Of a stretch of DNA of 64,000 nt, positions 11,737 to 23,190 are shown in pieces. The notes under the pieces were generated by a model. That model saw nothing but the letters and a program-made list of their open reading frames with translations. It ran no database searches and was not told the origin of the DNA. The position numbers and the translations under genes are program-made. Position 1 is the stretch's first letter; each line of letters opens with the position of its first letter. The stretch is from Cephalopachus bancanus. Taxonomy: Eukaryota > Chordata > Mammalia > Primates > Tarsiidae. The stretch covers positions 1,674,001 through 1,738,000 of the forward strand of contig JAPVLO010000179.1 of NCBI GenBank assembly GCA_027257055.1, given 5' to 3'.

Positions 11737-14689
11737 TAAACTTTAGTCAAGTTAATTTACAAAAAGAATTACTTTTTTCTGTTTTCTATCTTTGTTGCCA
11801 ATGCTCCATAAGCAGTATAAAAGGAAACACTGTCCTAAAGGAGACACTTCACAGACATCTCTTTAAAAATCTACTCTATGTCAGCAGCACACAAAAAAAT
11901 GACATCACCAAGTCCAACAATGAAACCTGAAATCTGTGAAGAAATATGAACACTTGGAAGCAGACCCAGGCTTAGCAAAGGAGAAAAATCTGGGAATACA
12001 GAAAGAAAATTGCTTATTTCATGATGGGCATGACTGCGCAAGGCAAGACTCAAAAAGAGCACTGTCCAGGTGCCTCAGATGAATGACATACCACCTGTAG
12101 TTACCTCTAAGGGAGGTGGAAAAGGTGGAGGGCCATAAACACCTGGATGAGAATGCACTGCAGTCAGTAAAAAAGAGAACAAGAAAAACAAAGTTCTATT
12201 CTCTGGAAAGCAATCTTGTTTTGTATAGAGTCTTACCCTTCCATCACTGGGATGATTTTCGGCATCCTATCATCTTACCAGCATGAACAAGGATTATAAT
12301 TTCACCTCCACATATTCAGGCAATAAAAGTAAGGTCACCTAAATGTAAAGGAAAGGGGGGCACACAAATTAAGAATGCACAATCACAAGGCGCACCAAGT
12401 CTCTCTGGAGCAGCCAGAGTTTGGCCAAAGTCCAGCTCTGCACAAAGCAACACTGAATGTGGCCTGGACTCCATCTTCCAACACAATGATTCACTTTTTG
12501 CTCTTAATTTATTGAATATTTAAAAATCTTAATTGCTACATTAATATTTCTTCCCTCAAATTATTTCCTTCCTCAAATTATTCTGCAATTTATTTTTAAT
12601 GCCCTCATTGTTTCTTGCAGCTTGTATTCCTTTAGCTTTTGTTATATGCAATTGATGAGTTTGATCTTGTTTGTTGTGTCTGCTGACTAGATCTCATGCC
12701 AGTGGATTTTCCAATGTGCTGACAATATCTGTCTGTGAGGTCATAAGAATTCAGAAATCCTTATTCTCGTGGAGGTCTCAAGTGTGACCTGGGTTGTGGT
12801 GACATCTTGATGAAGTCATTTGGGGTTCACTAATTTCCAAACCAAATATTACATTAGTCTCTGAGCTTGGGCTTCCACACAATGAATATTTGGTTCATTC
12901 AATAGGAAGGGTAAGCTAGGGGGCCAATTTCTATTGTGGATTCAGTTCAGAGTTTGTCCAGTGTGACTGCCCTGCCCACATCTCAACTCATATCCAGTGT
13001 GCCACTAGGCATGCAGCCTGCAATTAAAACTCTAGACCCCAATGGACATACATTCTGAAGTTATTGCCATTCAATGTTGTGGCCTCCTGCTTCATTTCTG
13101 ATACCCAAAGAGTCCCTTTCTTGGTTCTAAGCTTGAGTACATTTTTTAAAAATATCTTTTAATATGAAAATTTCTACTTGTTTTTCTAGCCTGTTCATCG
13201 TTTTTTTTGGGGGGGGCTTATCCATTTTAACTAATTCTGACAATCTGAAGACAATCTTTTCACTTAACCACAAAACCCTCTTTCATCATTGTCATAGTAA
13301 GTGTACCAAGCGTCTACCTTTTATGAAGATTAGTATGCAGTTCTGTGCATTCTTTCTACAGAAAAGTATAAACTATGCCTCCTGCCCTCCAAGAGGTTAA
13401 AACCCAGACTAAAAGACAAGATAGTTGCACATGGAACAAGTAAGTATCAAGTCAATAATGCAATCACCAAAAGTTAAGAAGTTCAGAAAAAATGCTTCTC
13501 GATCTGCTGTCAAAAGGAGTGATATACAATGCTCAATTCTCTAAACTCTTTGAGCTTTCAAAGTGTTTTAGAACTTTTTTTTATCTCAATTGGACCAAGA
13601 TTAAAATGAAAGAGCATGTAGACAGAAGCACAGTAAGTTATTGAAGAGGTTTGAAAGTCTTATATGGAATTAAATAGTTGGTAGCAATCATTCTGGAAAG
13701 AAATGGGTAGAAACTGCAAGGGGAGAAATGAGTAGTGGTGAATGTATCAATATGGGTAGTGCGTATAGCAGGAAATCAGAGATAACGAGGTCAGTTTTAG
13801 AGATGTTAAGTTTACAAAACTGGGTAATCTACAGATAAATGTTGAAGACAAAACTAGAAACAAGGAAATAGAGAAAGCTGTCAGATTTGAAGATGTGCTT
13901 CTGCAAGTCATCTGCAGAGACATGCTCGTAAAAGCTGAATAAGGAACAACAGAACCTCAGCATAGAAAGTGAGAAAGATGGAGAGTGAATTCAAATGTTT
14001 CATCACTTTTAACATAAAGTCAATCAGAGAAATAACCACACTCTAATATATTTTGCATTGGCTCAACCTGAAATTGTACCCTTAAAAAAAAAAAAAGTAA
14101 TGCCCCATTTACAAATGTTAAGCCACAAATGACAGAAATGCTGGGAGCAGAATGTCATTACATAATCAATGTATAAAGAACACGAAATGATTCTAATGAA
14201 CATCTGTATTTTAATGAAGGTAATATGATGGAAAAGGATTTACTGGAAGTGAGATTAAATCTGGTGACAAAGACTAAAAGAGACAGATGCTCAAGGGAAG
14301 AAAGTGATCTAAAATAAAAGCATGATTTTGTTTCATTATTATATAAAGTTTAATTAAATATTTCCATTTTCAAAGTCAGGCAAATGATGTCAATTACCAA
14401 AAGCCTTTGTGCTGATATTAAATGAAAATTTGACAGAACATAGACATGAACATCTTAAGATTTCAAATCCAGAACCATCTGTAGTGAGTAATCAGAGAAG
14501 AGCAATAAAATGACAGATTTCAGATCTATACTAATGATAGCACACAACAAATACATTTATACAATGCCCCCATTTGAACAGTTTTAACTGAATTTTGGTT
14601 TAAAAGATCAGCGTTTAACCCTCAAAACATACTGTTACTTGCAGAAGCAAGCTTTCAGGACTGCCTAATCAGCAGAGTAGTCAACTCTT
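11737..14689. other. Unclassified intronic sequence
   Basis: No family confidently recognised. A stretch around 12600-13130 has the texture of an old retroelement but I could not place it. Contains a T8G8 tract near 13201 and an A-run near 14085. Confidence 0.45.
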
Positions 14690-15070
14690 CCTCAGGCCTG
14701 CCCAATTCTTGGATTATATCTCCCTGGCTATAGTGACTGAATCAGGAATGAGCACATGACTCAAGGCGGTCCAGTGAGACTCAGCCCTGGTACTGCTACT
14801 TGAACTACTGCCACCCCCTTTCTCTTAATTTTGGGGTGACTGATCTCATAGGGTAATAGCCTATAGCTGTTTTCATATCTTATCTCAACAAGGGAAGAGC
14901 CCACCCTGATTGATGAATCCAAAACAGAGGAGAGCAGCAATGGCATGATTTGATCCTCTAGACCCTGCTATGCCTAAGAAATTACCCTTGGAATTTTTGC
15001 TTCCATAAACCATTAAATCTTCCTCTGTGATTTAAGGTCCACCTGGGTATTCACCAGGTACAACAGTCCT
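14690..15070 (+). mobile_element. Ancient mammalian interspersed repeat, family unassigned
   Basis: Wording such as GGAATGAGCACATGACTCAA, GGTCCAGTGAGACTCAG and CCATAAACCATTAAATCTTCC resembles a common eutherian repeat with an AATAAA-like 3' region. I cannot name the family. Confidence 0.4.
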
Positions 15071-15499
15071 AATCCAACTGTTTATTGAAATTTTGATAGG
15101 CTGTCATCAAATTGTTTTCAGAACTGCATTTTTGGTGTCCTGCCTATATACAAAAACATTCATTTTTTTTTTTTTACCATCTCGTATTTCAGATTAAGCT
15201 CTGCTAATTCTCAGTTAATTAGCTTCAATTTATAGTCAGTGAAGTAGGCATGTGTTGTCAGTTAACAGTCTCCAAGTGCAGATAGAGGAAGTTTTCAATA
15301 ACTCACATTTAATTATTTCACTCTTTAATGGTCTCTCATTTTCCTTAGAACGAAATTCAATCACATTTTCACCTGGCTTCCTTCTTCAGTTCTCTTCTCT
15401 TGTCATCTGCTTCTCCATGGGCTAGGTTTTTATCCATGCTAAATTTATTTCTATTCTTCAAATGTACTATGTTCTTTTATCTGCTGCAGTATACATAAT

Positions 15500-16125
15500 A
15501 ATAGCACCTCCAGTGATGTCCATGAATTAATTCCCAGAACATGTACAGATGTTAAATTATATTAAAAAGAGGAATTAATGTTGCTAATCAGCTGACCAGG
15601 AAGATTATCCAGATGGGCTCAATGTAATCACAAGAGTCCTCCTTACAAGTAGAGAAGTAAGGCAGGAGGTCAGAGTTAGAGAGAAGTTTGAAGATACCAG
15701 CCAGGCGTGGTGGTGGCTCACGCCTGTAATCCCAGCACTTTGGGAGGCTGAGGTAAGAGGATTGCCTGAGCCCAGGGGTTTGGAACTAGCCTGGGCAACT
15801 TGGTGGGACCTCATCTCTACAATAAATCAAAAAATTAGCTGGGCATGGAAGCTTGCACCTGTAGTTCCAGATACTTGGAAGGCTGAGGCAGATTGAGGCT
15901 AAGCTCAGCAGGTTGAGGCTGCGGTGGCCGTGAGTGTGCCACTGCACCCCAGCCTGGGCAATAGTGAGACTCTGACTCAAAAAAAAAGATACCAGGCTGT
16001 TAGTTTTGAAGATAGAAGGAACCACAAGTTGGAAAAAGTAAGGAAATATATTCTCCCTGAGAGCTCAGGAGCTGCCTTAAACTGGAAAAGGTAGAAGAAA
16101 GCCTCAGGAAGGAAGTGGGGGAAGG
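15500..16125 (+). mobile_element. Ancient LTR-like mammalian repeat split by an Alu, family unassigned
   Basis: GATGTCCATGAATTAATTCC, AGATTATCCAGATGGGCTCA and AATGTAATCACAAGAGTCC, then after the Alu CTGGAAAAGGTAGAAGAAAG, follow a familiar eutherian repeat in order. The Alu at 15701-15985 sits inside it. Confidence 0.5.
15701..15985 (+). mobile_element. Alu SINE, older lineage-specific type
   Basis: Sense Alu with GGCTCACGCCTGTAATCCC, linker TACAATAAATCAAAAAATT, right arm GTGAGTGTGCCACTGCACC and a short A-tail. Flanked by a 10-bp duplication AAGATACCAG (15691-15700 and 15986-15995). Confidence 0.95.
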
Positions 16126-16269
16126 AAAAAGTTATTCTGCCTAAAGGATGTCTGACCTAAGAGAAGGAAGGAAAATAGGATATTTCTAAATGTGGGTTCT
16201 CTACTACAGTCTCCAATCTACATCTGCCTATCTAAATTTAAAATGTATTAATTAACATGAAAACTCCAG

Positions 16270-16368
16270 GGTCAACCCCTTTGGGTCCCCTCCCACTGTG
16301 GGAGCTTTTCTGTCCTCTCAATGAATTCTGCTTTCTCAAAACAAAAAACAAAAAACAAAAAAAACCCC
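16270..16368 (+). mobile_element. TINE-like LTR-derived retrocopy
   Basis: A 68-bp LTR-type segment starting GGTCAACCCCTTTGGG, with AATGAA (variant polyadenylation signal) at 16320-16325 and ending CTTTCTC, followed by an A-rich tail. A perfect 11-bp duplication GAAAACTCCAG flanks it (16259-16269 and 16369-16379). Structure fits an LTR R-region transcript polyadenylated at its own signal and inserted by L1. No viral gene is present. Confidence 0.85.
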
Positions 16369-16449
16369 GAAAACTCCAGTGATGCCAAATATCAAGTGGT
16401 CAATAGGCACATGTGGTTAATGATTACCATGTTGGACAGCACACATATA

Positions 16450-17475
16450 CAGCCAAGTGCTGCATGATGGCATTTCAGTCAACAACAGACTACATATACA
16501 AGAAAAGTCTTATAAAATTATAATGGAGCTGAAAAATCTTGCCGTCTAATGATGTCATAATCATCATAACATCACAGCACAAAGCACTGCTCAGGTGTTT
16601 CTGGTGATGTTGGTATAAACAAACTTACTGGGCTGCCAGTTGTATAAAAGTATAGCACGTACAATAATGCACAGTACATGATAATTAATAATAACTATGT
16701 TACTTGTTTATGTATTTACTATATTATTATTGTTGTTACCTTAGAGTGCTGTCCTTCTACTTATTAAAAAAAAGTTAATCATAAAACATCCCCAGGCAGG
16801 TCCTTCCGGGGGCACTGATATTATAGGAGATGACAGCTCCATGCATGCTACTGCCCCTTAAGACTTCCGTGGGACACGATGTGGAATAGGAAGAGTAATA
16901 TTGATGACCTTGACTTTATTAGGCCTAGGCTAATGTGTGCGTTAATATCTTAATTTTTAACAAAAAACGTTTAAAAAGAAGCAAAAAATTTTTTAATTGA
17001 AAAATACAGAATAAGTCTATAAAGAATGAAAATATTTTTGTATGGCTGTACAATGTGTTTGTGCTTCAAGGTAAGTGTTATTACAAAAGTGTCAATGTCA
17101 AAAAAATAAAATGCTTATAAAATCAAAAAGTTACAGTAAGCTAAGGCTAATTTACTGTTGAAGAAAAAATTTATTAATTTAATGTACAGTGTTTAAGTCT
17201 ACAGTAGTGTACAGTAATGTCCTAGGCCTTCACATTCACTCACCACTCTCACTCTCTCACGGACTCACCCAGAGCAACTTCCAATACTGCGAGCTCCACT
17301 CATATAAGTGCCTTATACAGAGGCACCATTTTTCATCTCTTACAGCACATTTTTACTGTACCTTTTCTATGCTTAGTTATGTTTACATACACAAGTACCA
17401 TTGGCTACATATTGCCTAAAGTATTCAGTACAGTCACATGGCTATATACAGGTTTGTAGCCCAGGAGCATGACTG
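16450..17475 (+). mobile_element. Tigger-type DNA transposon (TcMar-Tigger), non-coding
   Basis: Starts CAGCCAAGTGCTGCATGATG next to TA (16448-16449) and ends GAGCATGACTG next to TA (17476-17477). Internal sequence follows a well-known primate Tigger in order: TTATAATGGAGCTGAAAAATC, GGTCCTTCCGGGGGCACTG, TCACTCACCACTCTCACTC, ACAGGTTTGTAGCCCAGGAG. The region before the right end is deleted. A 76-codon frame at 17189-17419 lies in it and is not transposase. Confidence 0.85.
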
Positions 17476-17869
17476 TAAACATTTCCACTATCACAGAAAA
17501 GTTTCCTCAGGCAGCACTGTAATAGATTTGGTAATATGCTTTTGGGCTCACTGACCATTTAATGTAACCCCAACAGCTGAACAGGGAAGATTTTAATACT
17601 TTCACTGTTCATACTAATAATAGGTACAATTAATTTGGGTTTGGGGTAATTGGGGTAATTGGGACAACTTTACTGCTTAGGCTATAGCTAGACTTCCAAA
17701 TAAGATGCCCAAATCCAAATATCCCACAATATTCACTAGATTTAGGGCAGGGAAGTATCACTTTCACAAATACTACCATGGCATGTACCGCAATCAAAGG
17801 TAAGTAAGGACATTAGTAAGGGAGTCTCAGTCAACGCCACTCTTTAATGAATGATTAGGATGTGAAAAT
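17476..17869. other. Unclassified, with a short tandem duplication
   Basis: A TTGGGGTAA unit is repeated near 17640-17662. Nothing else recognised. Confidence 0.5.
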
Positions 17870-18334
17870 TTTCCTTTTAAGAAACTAGACACAGATGTAA
17901 TGTATATAAAACATACAAGAGAATCTACAGAACAACTTTTAAAATTCATAAGTAAATTAAAAGAGGTAGGTAGATACAAGGTCAATATGTGAATATGAAA
18001 TATATTTCTATGTACCAGGAACAAAAAGTAAATCTTTTAAAATAACATTTGCAATAGCATCAAAAAATATCAAGTACCAAAAACAAATCTAACAAAATCT
18101 GTTCAAGAAATCTACAAGGTATTTAGGTATACATGTTCTCTAAAAGGTATACACATTCTTGCTTCACTGAGCAAGAATTTTAAAAAGATGTAAATAAGTG
18201 GAGATATCAGGGTCACTGATTAAAAGGCATAATGTATTTAAGATATTAAATGATGTATAGATTTAATACAATTAGAATCAAAATCTTACTTGGCAAATTG
18301 GCTTTAAAATATTTATGGAAATAACAGTGGCATC

Positions 18335-18705
18335 TGCTAGGATTTTAATGTGCATATCTCTCCAAAATTCGTATGTTGGAACTTAACCCCCAAGGTAATT
18401 GTATTAAGAAGTGAGGCCCTTGGGAGGTGATTAGCTTCTGAGGGCTCTGCCCTTTTGGATGGGATTAATGCCCTTACAAAAGAAGCTTCAGAGAGCTGCA
18501 TCCTCCCTTTTGCCCTTCCACCTTTTGTCATGTAAGGATGCAGTAAGAAGATATCATTTTAGAAGCAGTGGAAGAGCCTTTACAGACACCAAATCTGCTG
18601 GTGCCTTGATCCTTCCCAGCCTCCAAATCTGTGAGAAATAAATTTTTAGTATTTACCAATTACCCATTCTCAGGTATCTTGTTATAGCAGCACAAACAGA
18701 CTTAG
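18335..18705 (+). mobile_element. Solo LTR of the MLT1 (ERVL-MaLR) type
   Basis: GGGATTAATGCCCTTACAAA, GAAGCTTCAGAGAGCTGCAT, CCAGCCTCCAAATCTGTGAG and AAATAAATTT followed by GTTATAGCAGCACAAACAGA match MLT1-type LTR order. No internal retroviral sequence is present. Inserted into the L1M ORF2. Confidence 0.8.
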
Positions 18706-18742
18706 TGTTTAGAACACTCTTACACAACATGAAAAAGAACAA

Positions 18743-18811
18743 TGCTCTGGCATATCTCTCTAGCTCTCCTCTTTTCCTTCTCTGATAAATTTTGTTTGAA
18801 ACTTAAAAAAA
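18743..18811 (+). mobile_element. TINE-like LTR-derived retrocopy, second LTR family
   Basis: A 62-bp segment (TGCTCTGGCATATCTCTC to TTTGAAACTT) with GATAAA at 18784-18789 and a short A-tail interrupts the L1M. It is flanked by GAAAAAGAACAA (18731-18742) and GAGAAAGAATAA (18812-18823), matching at 10 of 12 bases. The pyrimidine-rich body and its TTGTTTGAAACTT end look like an LTR R region of a different family from the copies at 16270 and 37489. Confidence 0.65.
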
Positions 18812-19032
18812 GAGAAAGAATAAGGTGGGACTTGATCTAGCAGATATCAAAATATAGCACACAACTATAATCATCAGGACTATGTAGTTATCAGTGCAAG
18901 GATGGACAAAAGAATAAAGATCTCAGATACATAATCATAGACATATATAAGTTTATGTTGATTTATGACAAAGGTGCAGAACAGAGAAGAATGATTTTTT
19001 AAATAATGTTGTTCAAGAAAGATTTTCCATAT

Positions 19033-19920
19033 GTTTGTCCTTCTTTATGGCTATATAATATTCCATTGTGTATATATACCACATTTTTAAATCCAGTCCA
19101 GTTTTGATGGGCAGCATGGTCAGTTCCATGTTTTTGCTATTGTGACTAATGCTGCAATAAACATGCATGTGTAGGTATCTTTTTGGTAGAATGATTTGAG
19201 TTCCTCTGGGTAAATTGCCAGCTGGGTCATTTGGAAGGGCAATATCTAGTTCTTTTAGAAATCACCACACTGTTTTCCATAGAGGAATGTTTTGCATTCC
19301 CACCAGCAGCGTAGAAGCATTCCCTTTTCTCCTCATCCTTGTCAGCATCTGTTATTTTTTGTTTTATTCATGATGGTCATTCTTACTGGGGTTAGGTGGT
19401 ATTTCAATGTGGTTTTGGTTTACATTGCTCTGATGATTAGTGAGGCTGAGCACTTTTTCATGTGGCTGTTGACTGTCCACATGTCTTCTTTTGGGAAGTG
19501 TCTATTAATGTCTTTTGCCCAATCATTAACGGGGCTGTTTTGTTTTTTTTCCTTTCACCACATTTTTCTTTGTAGATCCTGAATGTTAGGCCTTTGCAGC
19601 AACTTGGATGGATTTAGAGTCTATAATACTCAGTGATCTATCACAGAAACAAAGAACTGAGTACCACGCATTCTCACTCGTAAGCGGACCCTGAACATTT
19701 ACCATAATACTATAAGAAAGTGATTGGCAGAAGTGGAATACTGCCAGGGCAGGGGAGGAAACAACACCAGTAAGCATACCTCATCTCAAACCAGGCAAAG
19801 TAGGGACCACAGGGAGGCCCAAACTTTACCTATATGATGACCACTTGTATACCTAATCCTCAATTGTAACCCATACCTTTCAAATTAAAAAAATAAAATA
19901 AATTAAATTAAACTAAAATA
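19033..19920 (+). mobile_element. L1 insertion with 5' inversion (twin priming)
   Basis: 19033-19595 is L1 ORF2 in antisense (GTCCTTCTTTATGGCT through TTTTGCCCAATCATTAACGG to TTGTAGATCCTGAATG). 19593-19920 is the next L1 segment in sense, starting TTTGCAGCAACTTGGATGGA (the conserved end of ORF2), then a 3' UTR ending ACCACTTGTATACCTAATCC and an A-rich tail. The two halves abut in the L1 map and share TTTG at the junction. The flanking duplication is GATTTTCCATAT (19021-19032) and GAGTTTCCATAT (19921-19932), 11 of 12. Confidence 0.92.
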
Positions 19921-21280
19921 GAGTTTCCATATTAGATGTTAGCAGGAAGAAAAGAAGGGAAGTAGGAAGAAAAGAAAGGAGATAGAGAAAGAGAGGGAAA
20001 AAAGAATCTAATCCTTATACCTTACTTTTGTTCATGATGTGATATAAGATTAAACAACAAAAATAGAGAATATATGTATCAAAATTTTATATACCGTATC
20101 TTCCAAACCTTGGAGTACATAAGGATTTCTTAAGTAATATGTAAAATGTCTAAATCATAAAAGATTAATATTTTAACTAAGGAATTATATACATTAAAAG
20201 ATACAATGTAGAGAGTAAAAAACAAGTCCGAGAATGAAAGAAGGTAGTTATACAACTAACAACCATTTTATAAAGGATATTCAAAGAATTAGTAAAAACC
20301 AATGAGAAAAGAATTTCACAAAAGAGGAACACCAAATGGCCATAAGCATGAACTTCAAACTCAACTATTAATTGGGGGAATACAATTTTTAACCACAATG
20401 AGATTCTATCACATGCTTATCAGCTTGGTGATTTAAATTGATAATTTAAACAATACAGCATTGGAAAGATGTGGGATGAGCAATTCTCATACATCGTTAC
20501 TAGTGATGTAAATTAGTACACACATTCTGGAAACAAGTTTGTCCGTATCAAAAATAAAGCAAAAATTACATATTCTATACCCAATTCCAGTCTTTGCATG
20601 ATTGTGTTCATTAGGATACATACACAAGAATATTCACAGTAGACTGTTTCATGCAGCCTGAAAACAGAAATAAGCCAAGTGTCCAGCAAGAGTAGAATAA
20701 GCAAAATGACATATATACATATAGGGATATCATTAAACAACATAAATGAAGCACTTCAGTTAACACACAACATTCTTGAATGTTAGATAACAGTCAGAGA
20801 AAGAACTAAGACATACACTGATATAGAATGTATTATTCCATTAAATAAAGTTAAAAGGAGGCACAACTAAAATAGAGTGTAGCATATGCATAGATGCTAA
20901 AACTATTTTTAGAGGAGCAACAAAGATATTAACCTACAGTTCAGGATGGTGGTCACCTCTGAAGAGAGGAAGGCAGTTGTGACTGGGCAAGGATAACTGG
21001 GAGCTTCTTATACGTGAGCAGTGTTCTGTTTATTGACCTGGGTGACTGTTACATATATATCAACCTCCTAAATATTAAACTGCACATTCATATTTTATTT
21101 ACTTTATTGTAATTATGTCATATTTCACAATAAAAATGCTTTATAACATCCAAAACTTCAATGGGTCACAAAAATATGACAGATTCTACACCTTAAATAT
21201 TACATATTTTCCCCTAAACTTTCCCCAGAAATTTGAATTTTAAAATATATAAAATAACAATAATAAGAGTAATCATCATG

Positions 21281-21841
21281 TTGGGGGGGACCCAAAAAAC
21301 CAGAATCATTTTTTGGAGGGTGGGCTCCTTGTACAGGCTTCCCCTGATAGGTAAGTGTTCTAGAAATGCATCGGCATCAGTGTACCAGTTAATGTTGCTG
21401 TAAGAGGCTGAGTCCGGCTTCATTGAATATTTTTTTGCGGATTATTTCAACACGTTTGTCCATTTCATGATGGATGATTTATGAGTACACCTGCCCACAC
21501 CATGCTGAGAATTCAGCAGTTATTGGCCAAAAACGGCATGAGCCCCACCATGCCCCAACCTCCCCAGTCACCTGATCTCACCACAAGCAACTTTTTTTTC
21601 TTTCCCCAGATGAAAAAGTCCTCAAAGGGAAATGTTTTGCCAATGTGTAAGAGTGAAACAAAACATGGCAGGAGCACTAAAATTGACAAGTTCAAAACTG
21701 TTCTGAGCAGTGGAAAAAGCATCTCGATAGTGCATTACATCAAATGGAGAGTACTTTGAGGTGACTGAAGTTTAAACACATAAGAATAAATACACAATTG
21801 TTTAATAAATAAATTCTGGGTTTTTTGGGTTCCCCCCCCAA
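21281..21841 (+). mobile_element. mariner transposon, internally deleted
   Basis: Terminal inverted repeats TTGGGGGGGACCCAAAAAAC (left) and, read inward from the right end, TTGGGGGGGGAACCCAAAAAA. TA follows the right end (21842-21843); the left neighbour is TG, probably a mutated TA. A plus-strand frame at 21481-21759 keeps the C-terminal mariner transposase: PAHTMLRIQQLLAKNGM, then QPPQSPDLTTSNFFFFPQMK and a final IKWRVL. The aspartate expected after the SPDL motif is N here and the DNAPAH aspartate is lost, so it is inactive. About 560 bp remain of the usual 1.3 kb, and the N-terminal half is missing or scrambled. Confidence 0.85.
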
Positions 21842-21843
21842 TA

Positions 21844-22408
21844 TGATCCATGAGTTAAGAAGTGAATGAAGTGCGGGTCTTTAAAAGACACAGAATGTGA
21901 AGATATAGAAGGCACAAACTATGTCTGATCTTATTATCATTAACAAATATTACATTGTTAAAAAATGATTCACATTAGTACATGGTGCATTATTAATTTA
22001 AAATAGCCTAAGATAGGCATGGTTGGTATTTGTTTAATAGTGAGACATATCACAGAATCTGAGAACACCTATAATAAGCTTGAAGACAAATAATAAATAT
22101 AGCAAGTTTTAGACTAAACTGTTTTCATTTTAAATGTACCTCTGAAAAGATGTGACATTCCTCATTGTGACAACATAAAGAGATGAATTAAGTTTTTCTT
22201 TTAATTCAATCACTTTCCAGATTAATGACTATGATATAAAATCACATTTATGGAGGCTCTTTTATTATAGTCACAAAAGAACAGGTAACATGAGCACTGA
22301 AAACAGTTTGCCACGTAATTAGCTTAAAGTATCTAGTTGAACTCACTTATTTTACTATTTGGTTGAGTTGTCTACCCTTTCTTGGGATTACATTAATTGG
22401 GGTAATCC
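21844..22408. other. Unclassified intronic sequence
   Basis: AT-rich. Nothing recognised. Confidence 0.5.
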
Positions 22409-22416
22409 ACACATCT

Positions 22417-22708
22417 TTTTTTTTTTTTTTGAGTTGGAGTCTCACTCTATCACCCAGACTGGAGTGCAGTGGCCGCTCCTGGCCACCGCAGTCTCGATCT
22501 GCTGGGCTCCGGCGATCTTTCCGCCTCAGCCTTCCAAGCAGCTGGAACCACAGGCACGTCCTACCATGCTCGGCTGATTTTTGATTTATTGTAAAGATGA
22601 TGTCTCGTCAAGTTGCCCAAGCGGGCCTCGAACCCGTGGGCTCTGGCAATCCACCCACCTCAGCCTCCCAAGGCGCAGGATTACAGGCTGAGCCACCAAG
22701 CCCGGCTT
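22417..22708 (-). mobile_element. Alu SINE, young lineage-specific type, antisense
   Basis: Antisense with a T-tail, flanked by ACACATCT (22409-22416 and 22709-22716). In sense it has GGCTCAGCCTGTAATCC and GGAGCGGCCACTGCACTCC, the same diagnostic changes as the copies at 1330 and 5994, and ends GAGACTCCAACTC. Confidence 0.93.
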
Positions 22709-22716
22709 ACACATCT

Positions 22717-23190
22717 ATTTTTAAAACGTTTTAAAAACTTCTAACAGTGATCTTGCCATGACTGCAATTTGCAATATTTTCATTTTTAGCATTGTTTGGG
22801 TGATGAATTTTTGCCTAAGATAATTAAAAGAATATTAATATACTTTATCTGTATTTTCAAAATACCATGACATCTTACACTAATCATTTTAGTGCTAATT
22901 AAGGCAACAAATAGAACTTTATTTCTTATTTAAGCACATGTTTACACAAATCAGAAAATAAGGACTTACAGAAAACTTATAAAGAAAAAGTTCAGAAAGA
23001 AAAGTTAAACTATCCACCTTAATCTGTAATTGTGAACATGCAATTGTGAACATCCATCTAGATACTACATGGTTCTGTATTTTTGCAGATTGCAATCATA
23101 CCATATAATTTTATAATCTGATGTTCCCTAATTTAATACTATAGACTACTTTAAATATCAATAAAAGTATATCTACAGCTACCTTTAATG
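22717..23190. other. Unclassified, AT-rich
   Basis: Contains a short direct repeat CAATTGTGAACAT near 23041. No family recognised. Confidence 0.5.

Larger units (their letters stand above)
17870..21142 (+). mobile_element. Old L1 (L1M type), ORF2 to 3' end, host of nested insertions
   Basis: Sense ORF2 sequence is recognisable at 17870-18334 (AATAGCATCAAAAAATATCA, TTTAATACAATTAGAATCAA), at 18824-19020 (TTTATGACAAAGGTGCAGAA) and at 19935-21142 (TTCACAAAAGAGGAACACC, AACCACAATGAGATTCTATC, TTCAGGATGGTGGTCACCTC), ending in a 3' UTR with AATAAA near 21130. The frame is thoroughly broken. Three younger insertions split it: an MLT1-type LTR, a TINE-like copy and a 5'-inverted L1. Confidence 0.85.

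Noticed and set aside
14065..14100. CCTGAAATTGTACCCTT plus A-run, resembling the young L1 3' end
   Set aside because: Match is short and no target-site duplication was found, so chance cannot be excluded.
23041..23056. Small direct repeat CAATTGTGAACAT
   Set aside because: Too short and isolated to interpret.
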